From: Chlorogloeopsis fritschii PCC 6912
Lineage (GTDB): Bacteria > Cyanobacteriota > Cyanobacteriia > Cyanobacteriales > Nostocaceae
Assembly (NCBI RefSeq): GCF_000317285.1
Contig: NZ_AJLN01000161.1
Location: 1-44,869 of the forward strand
Length of the DNA stretch: 44,869 nt
Direction: 5' to 3'
Under the pieces are notes generated by a model, which was not told where the DNA came from, did no database searches, and worked only from the letters and a program-made list of their open reading frames with translations. A program made the translations under genes and the position numbers. How positions within the stretch are numbered: position 1 is the stretch's first letter; each line of letters opens with the position of its first letter. This document shows, piece by piece, positions 9,240-18,900 of the stretch.

Positions 9240-9390
9240 CCTGATATATAATTGCCAGCCAGGCGATAAATTATTACAGTGGTAACGACAAAAATTACCG
9301 CACTTTGCACATTCAATATCCTCCAAACATCGTTCCTAATATAGAATTGCCATGAGGTCGGTAAATTCTTACAGCTATAAGCAAAAATTT
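9240..9390 (-). promoter_or_regulatory. Duplicated promoter-like blocks upstream of the sigma operon
   Basis: Two imperfect direct repeats of about 56 bp (9240-9295 and 9335-9390, 95 bp apart) lie in the 212-bp gap before the sigma gene. Read on the minus strand, both contain CTGTAA, then AATTTA, then TGGCAATT, then a TATAT -10-like box. Conservation of this ordered set in both copies suggests two promoters or two operator-plus-promoter units recognised by the same factor, possibly the sigma factor itself. No gene fits in this stretch. Confidence 0.5.
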
Positions 9391-9430
9391 TTTGATGTCT
9401 TTAAAACAGCACTAGAACATACGTATTACT

Positions 9431-10207
9431 TCACACCCTTTTGACTTCAATGCCCAACTGTGCCAACAATCGCAGTGCTTCCTTGGTAGTAAAATCCCTA
9501 ACTGATAGTCCAGTTAGTTGGCTAACTAACCACTTCGGCGCTACACGATTAGTACCAACGTCAACATACCAAGATTGAAAGCGAGTAAATTCCTGATCGT
9601 CTGTCTGCAACGCCTGGTAAGCAACATCAAGCACCTGTTGTGGAGTAAGTGCGACCTTTATACCCCGAATTTGATTTTTTTTGTGGCAGTGAAGCGATTT
9701 GGGTAGACCACAGGTTATGTCTGGTGGCTTCCCGTACAACCAATCATGTAATTGACTTAACTTTCTGCCCAAGCTACCAGAGGCGATTCGGATGTTCAAG
9801 TTCGCTGGGAGTATAGTTTCGTAGCCGTTTATTGCTTGGAGATAATCTCTCCCAATGCTAATAAAGATTTCCTGGTAGAGTCGGGCCTTGACAACATTTT
9901 CTAGTTCAGCGAGAACTCCTGACCGCAATTGCTGCGCTCTTGTGGCTGTCATTCGGCGATCATAATACGGTATCAAGTGATGCTGAGAGATTAAACCGAA
10001 TTCTGCTGACAGAATACATACGTTTATTGGCGGCAACTTTGAAGGACATTGCCTCAGAAAACGACGCAGCACAAGAAAACTTGGGCCATCATACCGAATG
10101 ATTGCAGGTAGTAACCCAGGATCTGAACGCTTGCGTTGAGAACACCCAATAATTAATAGACTGCGGGTATTAGCAGTATTCGTACCTTCATAGCTCTGGA
10201 GAGACAT
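9431..10207 (-). CDS. DUF6884/YaaA-like domain protein
   Basis: 258 aa. The first 155 residues show the DUF6884 pattern: LLIIGCSQRK near the start, ILSAEFGLI in the middle and IPYYDRRM after it, a layout also found in YaaA-like and TGT-associated domains. The C-terminal 90 residues are a separate segment I do not recognise. The reaction is not known to me. It stands alone between gaps on both sides, upstream of the sigma-led operon and in the same orientation. Because domains of this kind occur near base-modification enzymes, a link with the DpdA-like protein at 43459-44505 is possible but unproven. Confidence 0.6.
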   Translation of the reverse strand: MSLQSYEGTNTANTRSLLIIGCSQRKRSDPGLLPAIIRYDGPSFLVLRRFLRQCPSKLPPINVCILSAEFGLISQHHLIPYYDRRMTATRAQQLRSGVLAELENVVKARLYQEIFISIGRDYLQAINGYETILPANLNIRIASGSLGRKLSQLHDWLYGKPPDITCGLPKSLHCHKKNQIRGIKVALTPQQVLDVAYQALQTDDQEFTRFQSWYVDVGTNRVAPKWLVSQLTGLSVRDFTTKEALRLLAQLGIEVKRV

Positions 10208-10604
10208 GATGATTTCTTATGATGCAATAACATCCCAGCTAGACTTACTAATTATGTTTGACTTCCGCAAACAGTGGCATAATCCGCTTGCGAATACGGT
10301 ATTGAGTTAGACTAAGCCGCTCCATCACCAGGGTGACTCCCCTACTCTGGTATCGAGCGATTCAGAGAATACGTGTGAGGGTTATCTCGTTCCCAACTTC
10401 CGTTTTTTTTTCGCTGTACTTAGGCTCCCACTTTCCACCAGGTTTATTGAGAGTGCTACCAGGTCACTCGGCAACTGCTGTTAGTAGCAAGGATTGCGAA
10501 TGCTAAATCTGCTTGGCTAATTCCACCCTGGTTCAATTCCCTTTTTAGTGGGTTGACCAAGTTTAGAGAATGTCCAAATATCTCGTTTGTGCTAGAACAC
10601 CAAT
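10208..10604. other. 397-bp intergenic stretch
   Basis: No open frame of convincing length and no RNA gene seen. It separates the relaxase gene, which ends here, from the start of the DUF6884-like gene, so it must carry the latter's promoter. A T8 run with flanking purine/pyrimidine tracts lies near 10405-10412. I see no strong hairpin. Confidence 0.4.
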
Positions 10605-12354
10605 TTAGTCCCTTTCTAATTGTTTATTATGCTTTTGTTCAGACTTCCGCAGCTGCTCCAATAGCTCTTGATTCCAATCCTTGGCTTGAGGTCTTACCCT
10701 ACAAGAGAGAGGCAATAATTCCATAATTGCTTGTGCCGTTTCATCCCCAGCAGCATCATTATCATAAGCAGCTACCACTGTGGGGATATTCTTAAGGAAC
10801 TCCACAGACACACTCCTAACGTTATCAGCTGCCATACACATTGTCCTTTGTTGGGGCATTTCTCCCAGTGCTTCGACTTCCAACATGGCAAAAGACAGTG
10901 CATCAACAGGAGATTTACATAACACTACTCTCTGTATTTCATCACTTGGTTGTCCTCCCCAACGTATATAAAACCACCCCTCAGTACGTTTGGTGCCAGT
11001 GGCATATCCCATGAAAGTATTGTCTTCACCTCTCGTCCCCCTCAAAAACGCCCCAGTAGTTTCACCGTCTAGCCCTCTCATCAAAAACACAGCATTTTGT
11101 TGAGAGTCTGCATAAACTAACCCGCTTGTGTGGAGGTGTTGGACTAAGTTTTCAGACAATCCCCGTTTCTGCGTCAAATAGTTGTAAACTGCCTGCCAGT
11201 TGGTTTCGTCCTCGACAGGGGGTACAAACTGGGGCGTTGGTTCTGTTTGGGCAATCTCAGCAGCCTGTTCCCTGGCGTGGTGGGTGACGGCTCTTTGCAT
11301 GAGAGACTCCCCAAAGCGGTCATTTAAAGTCGCGATCGCTTCTTTAAATTTGCACCCCATAACGTGCATCACTAGGTCGATAGCGCCGCCGCCACCTTTA
11401 TTTACACTGGGAGAGAAGTCATACCATTTGGAATCATCTATATTAATGATGTGGCCCACACCTTTCCACCGGAGATTGCCTTTGGTATCTTGAGTTAGTC
11501 CCAAATGCCAAGCCACATCTTCTAGGGGAAGGTCGCGCAGTTGATCAGCAAGTTGCTTAAGTTCAGAACGCAACTGTTGATTTTCGGCTGACAACTGTTG
11601 AATGCGTGCTTCTAGTGCTTCATTTTCTTTGACCAGTTGTTTAGCAGTCGCTTCCATCTCCTTTTTCTTTCTAATAGCCCTGTCTCTATCAGCAGCTTTA
11701 GCTTGAAGTTGTTCGCTTGTAAGTTTCCCAGGTTCTAGGTCTTTCCCCTCTTCAACAATCCGGTAAAAGTCTTTTATATCCTGGTGTTGGGCTTTGCTAC
11801 CCTTGATGCCTCTTTCTAACCCCAGGTGCTGCATCGCGGTGTGGTAGTCATCCTGAAAAGCCATCATCTTTTGGCGACCGTCGAAGAAATGATTACACCG
11901 GAGTTGTCCGTCCTTGTCGAGGGGTACGAGGTAGGCGTGCAAGTGTGGTGTCGCCTCATCTAAGTGCAACTCGCACCTCACAATTCGGTCTTGGTAAGTC
12001 TCCTGTAACCATTTGAGGTTTGCATCAACCCATTGTTTAAGTTTGTCTTCGTGGTAGTACCCAGCGCGAGTTGGGTCATCTGGACGATAGTACTGGGGCG
12101 ATGCGGTGAGGAGAATCTCAACGCAATAGACAGCATCAGTTCTGATTTTTCGCTTTTGTTCGTATTGCCCAATCTTCGCCAGTACCAAATCCTCCAAACG
12201 TTCGTTTTGTTCAGTGCTGCCGATGAGCCTGATATTTTGTTTGGATGAATCTGCGTTGGGTGTTTCCCGTGTTCGGGCAGTATGCGCTTCACTGCCAGCA
12301 AGATTGTGGCGTTTGAGTTTTTTTGGTACGGGCGATCGCGTAGCCGTATGTCAT
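10605..12354 (-). CDS. mobV: MobV-type relaxase fused to DUF3991/Toprim domain, start region frameshifted
   Basis: Plasmid mobilisation relaxase: it would nick oriT and lead DNA transfer. The main frame (from about 12198) contains the MobV catalytic motif HLDEATPHLH (HxDExxPHxH), a coiled coil, then a DUF3991-like region (GVGHIINIDDSKWYDF) and a Toprim-like end (CKSPVDALSF and AAYDNDAAGD). The Toprim glutamate position holds a lysine (CKSP), which I believe is usual in this cyanobacterial subfamily. The conserved MobV N-terminus is split. The first 12 residues (MTYGYAIARTKK, from ATG 12354) are in one frame, while LKRHNLAGSEAHTARTRETP continues in another. The break is at a run of seven A (12318-12324); removing one A restores a 582-aa protein. 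It could be a mutation, slippage or a base-calling error. Confidence 0.85.
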
Positions 12355-12500
12355 ATTTGAGTTGAATCATCGTGGTTTTTATGGTGTGTTTGTTGCTTGA
12401 TTGATGGGAAGATAAACTGTAGTAAATGCTTTTATTGCTGATAGGAGCATCCGCGATTCTCTCAGAGGGGGTGCGCTACTTGCCCCGCAGGGCGAACGCA

Positions 12501-12560
12501 GGTTATTTGTGACGAGCGACAGCAAGGCATTGCCACAGGCAACCCGTAGGGCAAATAACC
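12501..12560. repeat. Nested inverted repeats, candidate oriT region
   Basis: A perfect 9-bp inverted repeat GGTTATTTG (12501-12509) / CAAATAACC (12552-12560) encloses a smaller hairpin TTGCC-ACA-GGCAA (12530-12542). It lies in the 435-bp gap between the divergently transcribed relaxase and parM-like genes, where an origin of transfer for a MobV relaxase would be expected. Assignment as oriT is inference. I see no gene in this gap; a 64-codon frame at 12642-12836 overlaps parM and has no support. Confidence 0.4.
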
Positions 12561-12789
12561 GTAGTGAGTACGACTATTTTATACCCTCCACCCGAAATCT
12601 GTCTTTGGGGTAGCACTTGGTGCAGCTAGGGCACAGTATGAGTGCAATTTCTGCACAATTTGTGTTGGTTGACATGGCTTGATTCCTCAACAGTCGATTT
12701 AAATAGTGGTGCAAAATACGTAGATTTTTTGAGGCGATTTGAGGCATTGTTGAGCCAAGATGGTGCGGTAGTCATTTCTGATTGGATGC

Positions 12790-14088
12790 ATGGCCGACAT
12801 CTATCTCAGCGTGGACGTGGGTGGGTCGCAAACTAAGATTATTTATCAGCTAGCTGGCTCTAAAAAACCCAATTATTTACTAATGCCACCTGCTGTTGAG
12901 GAGATTACCAAAACCAAACTCGACAATTACATGGCACGTTTGGGGTGGATTGGTAGTCCTAGCCCCGACCAACAATTATGGGTTGTCTGGGATGAGCGTG
13001 TAGTAGTGTTGGGTGATTTCGCTGCTTGTTTTGACCCCCAAGACAGAATTAAGGAACTCAAGTACGAGAATGCTTTGTGGAAGGTGTTGGGAGCTATTGG
13101 GCTGATTGTAGAAACTAGCAATATTAAGGTATCGCCGAAAAAGCCGTTAAAGGTGGAGTTGGCGCTGCTGCTTCCCTGGAATGAATATAGCGATCGCCGC
13201 AGGTTTGAGGAACAATTGCGGAAAATGCTGGCTGGCTTTGGGGTACGAAATACTGCATTGAAGGTGAGCCTGGAGCGTTTTTTATGCCGTCCAGAAGGTG
13301 GGGGATTGGCTGCTGTGAGGATTAAGCAGCAGGGGATTGATTGGTTGCGTTCCCAACAGTTGGGGGTGCTGATGTTTGGTCACAGGAATACGACAGCGCT
13401 TTACTTCGACCGAGGACAGTTAAAGCTGGGAGATAGTCCGCTATTGGGATTTGCTAATATGCTGGACATGGTTATTGAGATGACGAGCGGTCTAGACCGG
13501 GAACGTTTGGCTCTAGCTATATTCCAAGCACGGTATGCTGTCCTTGATGAGATATATAACCCAAATTATTCAAACACCCGCCGTCCCGACTGGTCTACAT
13601 GTGCGGCAATTATTGCTTTAGCCAGTGCTAAAGACCCCAATTTAAGAGATAAAGAAATTCAAGATATAGGTAAGGCTATCTCTGTGGCGACGGCTGAGTA
13701 TTGGGATAAGTTAGAGCGGTGGATGAGTCGGGTTTTGCCTGCCCAACTGGACGAGGTGATTATTGGTGGGGGTGCGGCTTATCACGTTGAGCCGGAGTTG
13801 GAGAAATATTTCAACTGTGAACCAAAAATAGAAACTCAGCCTAGTTTAAGTAGGAACAGTTACGGTAGTGGCGGTACAAAAATTAGAACTTCGGGATACA
13901 AAAGTAAAGATTATAACAAACACTTCACACCGATGATTTGGGGTAGTGGTATAAGCGAGCAGGTTAAACAAACTTTTAACTTGGAGAAAAAGCAGTTTGG
14001 GGAACAGTGTACTTCCTCTCGCCTTGTGGATTGTTTCGGGTTGTTTGATTATTTGGTGGGACTGGAGGCTACTAATGACAAGAGTTAG
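12790..14088 (+). CDS. parM: ParM/StbA-like actin-family plasmid segregation ATPase
   Basis: 432 aa. Actin-fold landmarks are visible: phosphate-1 loop LSVDVGGSQTK (residues 6-16), phosphate-2-like LGVLMFGHRNTTALYFDRG (about 190-210), and the adenosine motif VIIGGGAAY (about 318-326). Filaments of such proteins push plasmid copies apart through an adaptor bound to centromere DNA. The next gene overlaps its stop codon and would be that adaptor. The sequence upstream has repeated TTTGAGGC elements (near 12729-12747) that might belong to the promoter or centromere. It is clearly different in sequence from the second actin-like protein at 24863. Confidence 0.83.
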   Translation: MADIYLSVDVGGSQTKIIYQLAGSKKPNYLLMPPAVEEITKTKLDNYMARLGWIGSPSPDQQLWVVWDERVVVLGDFAACFDPQDRIKELKYENALWKVLGAIGLIVETSNIKVSPKKPLKVELALLLPWNEYSDRRRFEEQLRKMLAGFGVRNTALKVSLERFLCRPEGGGLAAVRIKQQGIDWLRSQQLGVLMFGHRNTTALYFDRGQLKLGDSPLLGFANMLDMVIEMTSGLDRERLALAIFQARYAVLDEIYNPNYSNTRRPDWSTCAAIIALASAKDPNLRDKEIQDIGKAISVATAEYWDKLERWMSRVLPAQLDEVIIGGGAAYHVEPELEKYFNCEPKIETQPSLSRNSYGSGGTKIRTSGYKSKDYNKHFTPMIWGSGISEQVKQTFNLEKKQFGEQCTSSRLVDCFGLFDYLVGLEATNDKS

Positions 14089-14530
14089 GAGAAAGCGCCT
14101 GAGTTTGAGTCTGCGTCTCCAGCCCTATGAGGGCGACCCAATGGCGGAAGTTGTTGACTACCTGAACTCTCTACCCAAGGATGAGGTTAACCGGAAGGTG
14201 GCTGATATTCTGGTGGCGGCTTTGTTGCCTTATGCCCGATACCACAGTGGGAAGTATACTCAAGAGCAGTTGCGCTTTGCGTGTTGGGAGGCGCAGGATT
14301 CTTTGAACAAACATGGCAGTAATATGCGTTTGGCTTTGGGGGTGGAACAGCCACAGTTTGTGTTGCCTACATCTGTGGTGGGGGTTAATCCCAATCCCCC
14401 AACCCATCACAATAGCGCCACTAATCAGCCTGACACTGAGGCAGACGCTCCCGATTCAAAAAGACCAACAACTCTTATTCCAGGCCAGGTTTCATCACTT
14501 GATTTGAATACGATTTTTGGAGTTGATTAA
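14075..14530 (+). CDS. ParR-like adaptor (StbB-type) of the first actin system
   Basis: 151 aa from the ATG at 14075, which overlaps the end of parM by 14 nt; the open frame extends upstream but only inside parM. The N-terminus is basic (MTRVRRKRLSLSLRL), followed by a helical region and a long Pro/Asn/Thr-rich linker. It ends in a short hydrophobic peptide (SLDLNTIFGVD). A DNA-binding N-terminus plus a C-terminal filament-binding peptide is how ParR works. I assign the role mainly from position and this architecture; sequence similarity to a named family is not obvious. Confidence 0.6.
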   Translation: MTRVRRKRLSLSLRLQPYEGDPMAEVVDYLNSLPKDEVNRKVADILVAALLPYARYHSGKYTQEQLRFACWEAQDSLNKHGSNMRLALGVEQPQFVLPTSVVGVNPNPPTHHNSATNQPDTEADAPDSKRPTTLIPGQVSSLDLNTIFGVD

Positions 14531-14792
14531 GCGAAGAATTTTTGAAGTGCCAGCAGCAGGGTGAGAGTTGTGAACTGTTCAGTTGGTTTTGTAGTTTTAA
14601 TGTATTTTACTAGTAGTATTAAGTGATAGCTGTGACTCTAAAATCAGTTTCCAACCTAGAAGCAAATAGGTGTGACTTGCTCAAACCCAATGAAAAAGCT
14701 AGTTGCTGTAGTCGTTATGTTAGACCATGCTGAGTTGAAATAATTATGGGACACTCATAACCGGATAATTAAACTGTGTTAGGGTGTGAGAA

Positions 14793-15245
14793 ATGATTCC
14801 AGAATTTAACGACAATGGGAATTTACCACCAGGAGTGCATTGGGCAGAATGGGAGGAATTTAAAGAAATATTTGGTACAAATTTAACTAGACAGCGCATG
14901 GTAGATGGTCTAGAACTGGCAATGACGCTTCTTAAAGCAGCAGGCTGTAGAACTATTTATATTGATGGTAGTTTTGTCACCACTAAACAAAGGCCTGGAG
15001 ACTTTGATGCTTGTTGGGAGGACAATGGGGTTGATATAAATTACCTACAATCTATTGCTCCGGCTTTATTTAATTTTGCGCTCTTGCGTGCCGAACAAAA
15101 AATTCAGTACAAGGGTGAAATTTTTCCGTCAAATTATCCAGCTAATGATTCCGGTACAGCCTACATAGATTTCTTTCAATTTGATACTAGGACGAATACG
15201 CGCAAAGGAATTATTGCTATAGATTTACAAAGGTGGAAACCATGA
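14793..15245 (+). CDS. DUF6932-like nucleotidyltransferase-fold protein
   Basis: 150 aa; GGTGTGAG precedes the ATG. The segment TIYIDGSFVTTKQRPGDFDACWE (about 55-76) has the Gly-Ser...Asp-x-Asp pattern of nucleotidyltransferase-fold proteins (GSF followed by GDFDA). Its stop codon overlaps the next gene's ATG, so the two are translationally coupled. Such small NTase-fold proteins paired with an XRE-type protein are often toxin-antitoxin-like modules; that role is inferred. A third catalytic acid may be in AYIDFFQF (about 124-131). Confidence 0.6.
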   Translation: MIPEFNDNGNLPPGVHWAEWEEFKEIFGTNLTRQRMVDGLELAMTLLKAAGCRTIYIDGSFVTTKQRPGDFDACWEDNGVDINYLQSIAPALFNFALLRAEQKIQYKGEIFPSNYPANDSGTAYIDFFQFDTRTNTRKGIIAIDLQRWKP

Positions 15246-15760
15246 TGATCAAAAACGAGCAACAATATCAAAATTCTTTAGATTGGTTGCAACGCTTTGA
15301 GCAGTCTATAGCCCAATTGGATAACAATGAACAATTGAAGGCAGAACCAGAACGGTGGAAGCTTCACCGAGATTCATATCAGAGTCAAGTTGACGAGTTA
15401 AAGTTAGAAATTGCAGAATACGAAAGACTTATTAATTGCGACACCAGCAAGCCTTTAAAAATTAAAATTGATTCTTTAAATAAGCTACCAAATGCTTTAA
15501 TTAAAGCTCGGTTAGCAGCCAAAATTAGTCAACAAGAACTTGCTGATAGATTGGGAATTGATGAACAAAGAGTTTATGAGTATGAGGATACAGATTATCA
15601 ATGTGCCAGTTTTGTAGAAATCCTCGAAGTCAGCACTGCTTTGGGTGTCGAAATTGAAACTGCAACCGTCCAAGTAGATTTTGCAGAAATAGAAGCAGTT
15701 AAAAAAAGCGTTGACAAATGGCGCAAAGAAAAAATGAATATTAAAACTAAAGCTTCATAA
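15242..15760 (+). CDS. Coiled-coil plus XRE-type helix-turn-helix protein
   Basis: 172 aa from ATG 15242, chosen because AGGTGG precedes it and the ATGA overlap couples it to the upstream NTase-like gene; a GTG 9 nt earlier is also possible. The first 70 residues form a heptad-rich coiled coil. An XRE HTH follows (about 88-140: LIKARLAAKISQQELADRLG, then the DNA-recognition helix EQRVYEYE). The probable job is antitoxin and repressor of the pair. A basic C-terminal tail ends the protein. Confidence 0.65.
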   Translation: MMIKNEQQYQNSLDWLQRFEQSIAQLDNNEQLKAEPERWKLHRDSYQSQVDELKLEIAEYERLINCDTSKPLKIKIDSLNKLPNALIKARLAAKISQQELADRLGIDEQRVYEYEDTDYQCASFVEILEVSTALGVEIETATVQVDFAEIEAVKKSVDKWRKEKMNIKTKAS

Positions 15761-15829
15761 GTAGGGTTGACAGGATGAAAACTCCAAGACAATTGGTGTA
15801 ATGTCGCCCAGATGTGCGTTGGCGCAAGA

Positions 15830-15882
15830 AATAGGTACTATACCTATTAAATAGGTACTGAAATGCCGTTTAGTACCTATTT
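15830..15882. repeat. AATAGGTAC-type inverted repeats between convergent genes
   Basis: Four alternating half-sites. AATAGGTA (15830-15837) and TACCTATT (15841-15848) form one palindrome. AAATAGGTACT (15849-15859) and AGTACCTATTT (15872-15882) form a perfect 11-bp stem. It lies in the 220-bp gap between the plus-strand HTH gene and the minus-strand replication gene. It could be a bidirectional terminator, a regulator-binding array or a small palindromic element. No T-tract typical of an intrinsic terminator follows. Confidence 0.6.
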
Positions 15883-15980
15883 GTTGGGAAATTCAGTTTG
15901 GAGTTGAAGTTTGGCAGCAGAAACTGTGCCACGTTGGTGACTCGACTGGTTCAAGGTATTTTTGAAGAGCAATTAGATAG

Positions 15981-18900
15981 TTACAAACTCAACCACATAT
16001 AGAAGTTTGGTATTATTTGTTCCAATCTACGTAGTTCCGCAGCTGCAATTTCCTCAAGTAGCAGGACTGCACACCACCGCCGCTCTTCACTCCAACTGCT
16101 TAGGATGGCTTTTACAGCCGTAACTCCATTCTTAATGCCCTGCCTTAGCAAATCAACACAAGTTTTTATGGGAGTGTGTTCTCCATCTTCTGGTTCAAAA
16201 TCTCCAAAATCGATGCGCTCAACTTTAGTATCCACCCCCAACCATGGGGGTTCCCCTATACCATTATGGGGGGGGGTGGATACGGGGCTGTTTGGCGACG
16301 CAACACCATATCTAGTCTGCATTGCCGCCTGATATCGCTGTTGGTCAAGGGCTGCTTGTCTCGCCCGTTCTTCCTTTTGGGCACGTTTGCTTGCACGGTG
16401 GGCAATTACCGCATGAGCAAAATCCAATTCCTCTTGAGATAGCGAGAAATGTTTAACCTGTTTACCCCGTGGCCCAACTTTATGGTCAACTAGTTTTAAT
16501 CCCAGTTGTTCTAGCAAAACCCCCAGCAGCCATATTGGTTGGCAGTTAGAGGGAACTGTGAAACCCAAAATTGCTTTAACATGAGGCGCACAATATTTGG
16601 CGATATCGGTCATTCTCAACAAGTCGGGGTCATTAGCAGTAATCTCAACACCTGCTACTAAGCGTTTGAGAATATCATGCAGTCCCAAGTTAAACCTAGC
16701 CAACCACCGCGCGGAGTAATTGCCCCAGTCCATGCACAATGGTAGATGGAATCGCTCCTGGAGGTCTTTGTCTGCCACAATTCTTGGCGGGGAAGGGTAT
16801 TGTCTTCCGGTACGTGCATCCAAAATTGTGCCCTCTGGCTCTGATAGAATTGCTTCTAAATGGGCGATCGCCCTAGACAATCTGCCTGAGTTGTCTTTTT
16901 CTACCAGAGCAGGAGTTACGGGCATTCCATAAGCATCCAGTATGCGGAATTTCTCGCATTCAAATACTTCTGACGGTGTGAGGTAGTCTTTGCTAGTACG
17001 CTGACGATATTCGCTAGAGGAGATATCTTTGGCTTTAGCAACAGCTGCGTAATAAGCAGTATCTAAAGCAGCAGCGGCATTTTTAAGACGCTCCTGGGCT
17101 AGTTTATCGGACTCCGCACCCATAGGTATAATTTGATTGCCCATCTCGGTCAGCAGTTCCCGTAAATCAGCCCGCAGGTTATTTATGGATTGATGACGAG
17201 AAGCCATGATTTGGCAGTACGCATCTAATGCCCAGTCTTTCTCAGCACCACGAGAGCCAGTTTCCCGGTCAATCCGCAGCAGGAAAGCTGTCATTTCATT
17301 GGTTTGCAGTAACCGTTCTTTGATTTTGGTGGCGTTGGTGTCAAGGTAGCCAAAGGGCGGTCGCTGTGCTACCCAGACGTGAATTGGTACTTTTGGGCGA
17401 TAGCGGTACAGTTGTTGGGCGCATTCGGTAGCAGTTTGGGAAACCCCGTGAAAAACGCCAAAAACGGCATCAAAATGATAATTAGGTATATCCACCCCCG
17501 TACCAAGGCTAGGGGATGTTAAAAGGGCATCTAGACTCTTTACAGCGTTAGTTATGTCTTTAATGAAGGCGACATTTTCTTCGCTGCCGGAGTTTTCGGA
17601 GTGAATCGCCCAGATTTTTAAGGGTGTGGGGTTGCAAGTTTGGGGTGTAGTGCCATGAGTTGGGATGGGGTACAGGGACTCCCTCTGCGACTGGGATCTG
17701 TGGTCAGCAAAGTTGTGTACTCTGGTTTCTCCCGTTATGGGTGAGACACTTTCCCCTAGACTGCCATCTGAAATGTTTGGGGTTGTAGGCGCTGCTGTGC
17801 TTTCTTCCCCAACACCCAACACCCAACACCCAACACCCAGATCCTGCTCATCTGAGTCTTCCACCCGCACCGACATAGAGAGCGACTGTTCAAGTTTCTT
17901 AATAAAGCGCTTCGAGTCAGAAACCACCATGATTTTCTGTCCCATCATTAGCGCTGCCGAAATTTGGGCAACTAGGGCAGAAGAATCATCTCCCTCATAC
18001 CAGTAGATTGGGCGATCGCCATTTTTCCACTCGTTTTTGATAATAAAAGGCTTTTCGCCCACAGGACGCATTGCTCGGAAGAAATCCACTGTGACGTCGT
18101 CCATGTGCGCGTCGGCGATGACGACCAAGGGCGCATTATACACGATGTATTCCAGTACTTCTAAAATTTGTGCCCGATATTCTTTGCAGGTTTTGCTGTG
18201 CAGTAGGTGCGTGAGGTACTGGCAAGCTTCATCGATAAACACGCAGCCATAGGTGAGGGCTTGAGTGTTAAGTTTATGCAAGCTGTCGATGGTGATGCTG
18301 AGGGCAGTAGCTTTGGCTAAACCTGTATAACCCAGGTCAGAATACATCTCAGTGTTAAGACGTTCTGCCAGGTTTTTGAGCAAATTAACCCGATGTCCGT
18401 TATTGAGGAACCGCTTGTCAGGATGTGCAACGCGCCACTGTCGCATGAGTTCGGTTTTACCCGTGCCCATGTCACTCCACAAGACAACCAGTCCGGACTG
18501 GGGAAGTAGGAAACTCTTGGAGTGGTGGCTATGGGGCTTGGACTCTCCTTTGGGAGTGGTGGCTATGGGGCTGTGGGGGAGAAGATTTATTGAACAATAA
18601 CTCTCTTGCCTCAAGAGCTTATCCGAACCGTATTGCCTGTAAGGCGATAGCTCATTAACACGAACCCCCATCCCCTCTTCCCCTACACCCTGGACTGAAA
18701 GGGCTTGAGTTAGATACTTGACATTTACTGTAATATGTGGCTTGTATTTACTGCTTAGTCCCCGGTGTTTCTGGAAGTACGAGCGCTGGTAATCTGCAAG
18801 TGTTTTGGCATCATCGACGATCGCACTCAGTAACTCGTCGGCTTTTTCGCCACGCTCAACAACAAAATCATCTACGCCTTTTTCTGGCCCTGGTAGCAAT

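Noticed and set aside
11978-12370. Separate 130-aa gene at the relaxase start
   Set aside because: It is an out-of-frame shadow; the conserved MobV residues are in the two other frames joined at the A7 run.
12642-12836. 64-aa frame before parM
   Set aside because: It overlaps parM, has no ribosome binding site and shows no recognisable pattern.
17808-17840. Short direct repeats as a CRISPR array
   Set aside because: The unit is 7 bp without spacers and lies in an open coding frame; it fits STRR-type repeats.
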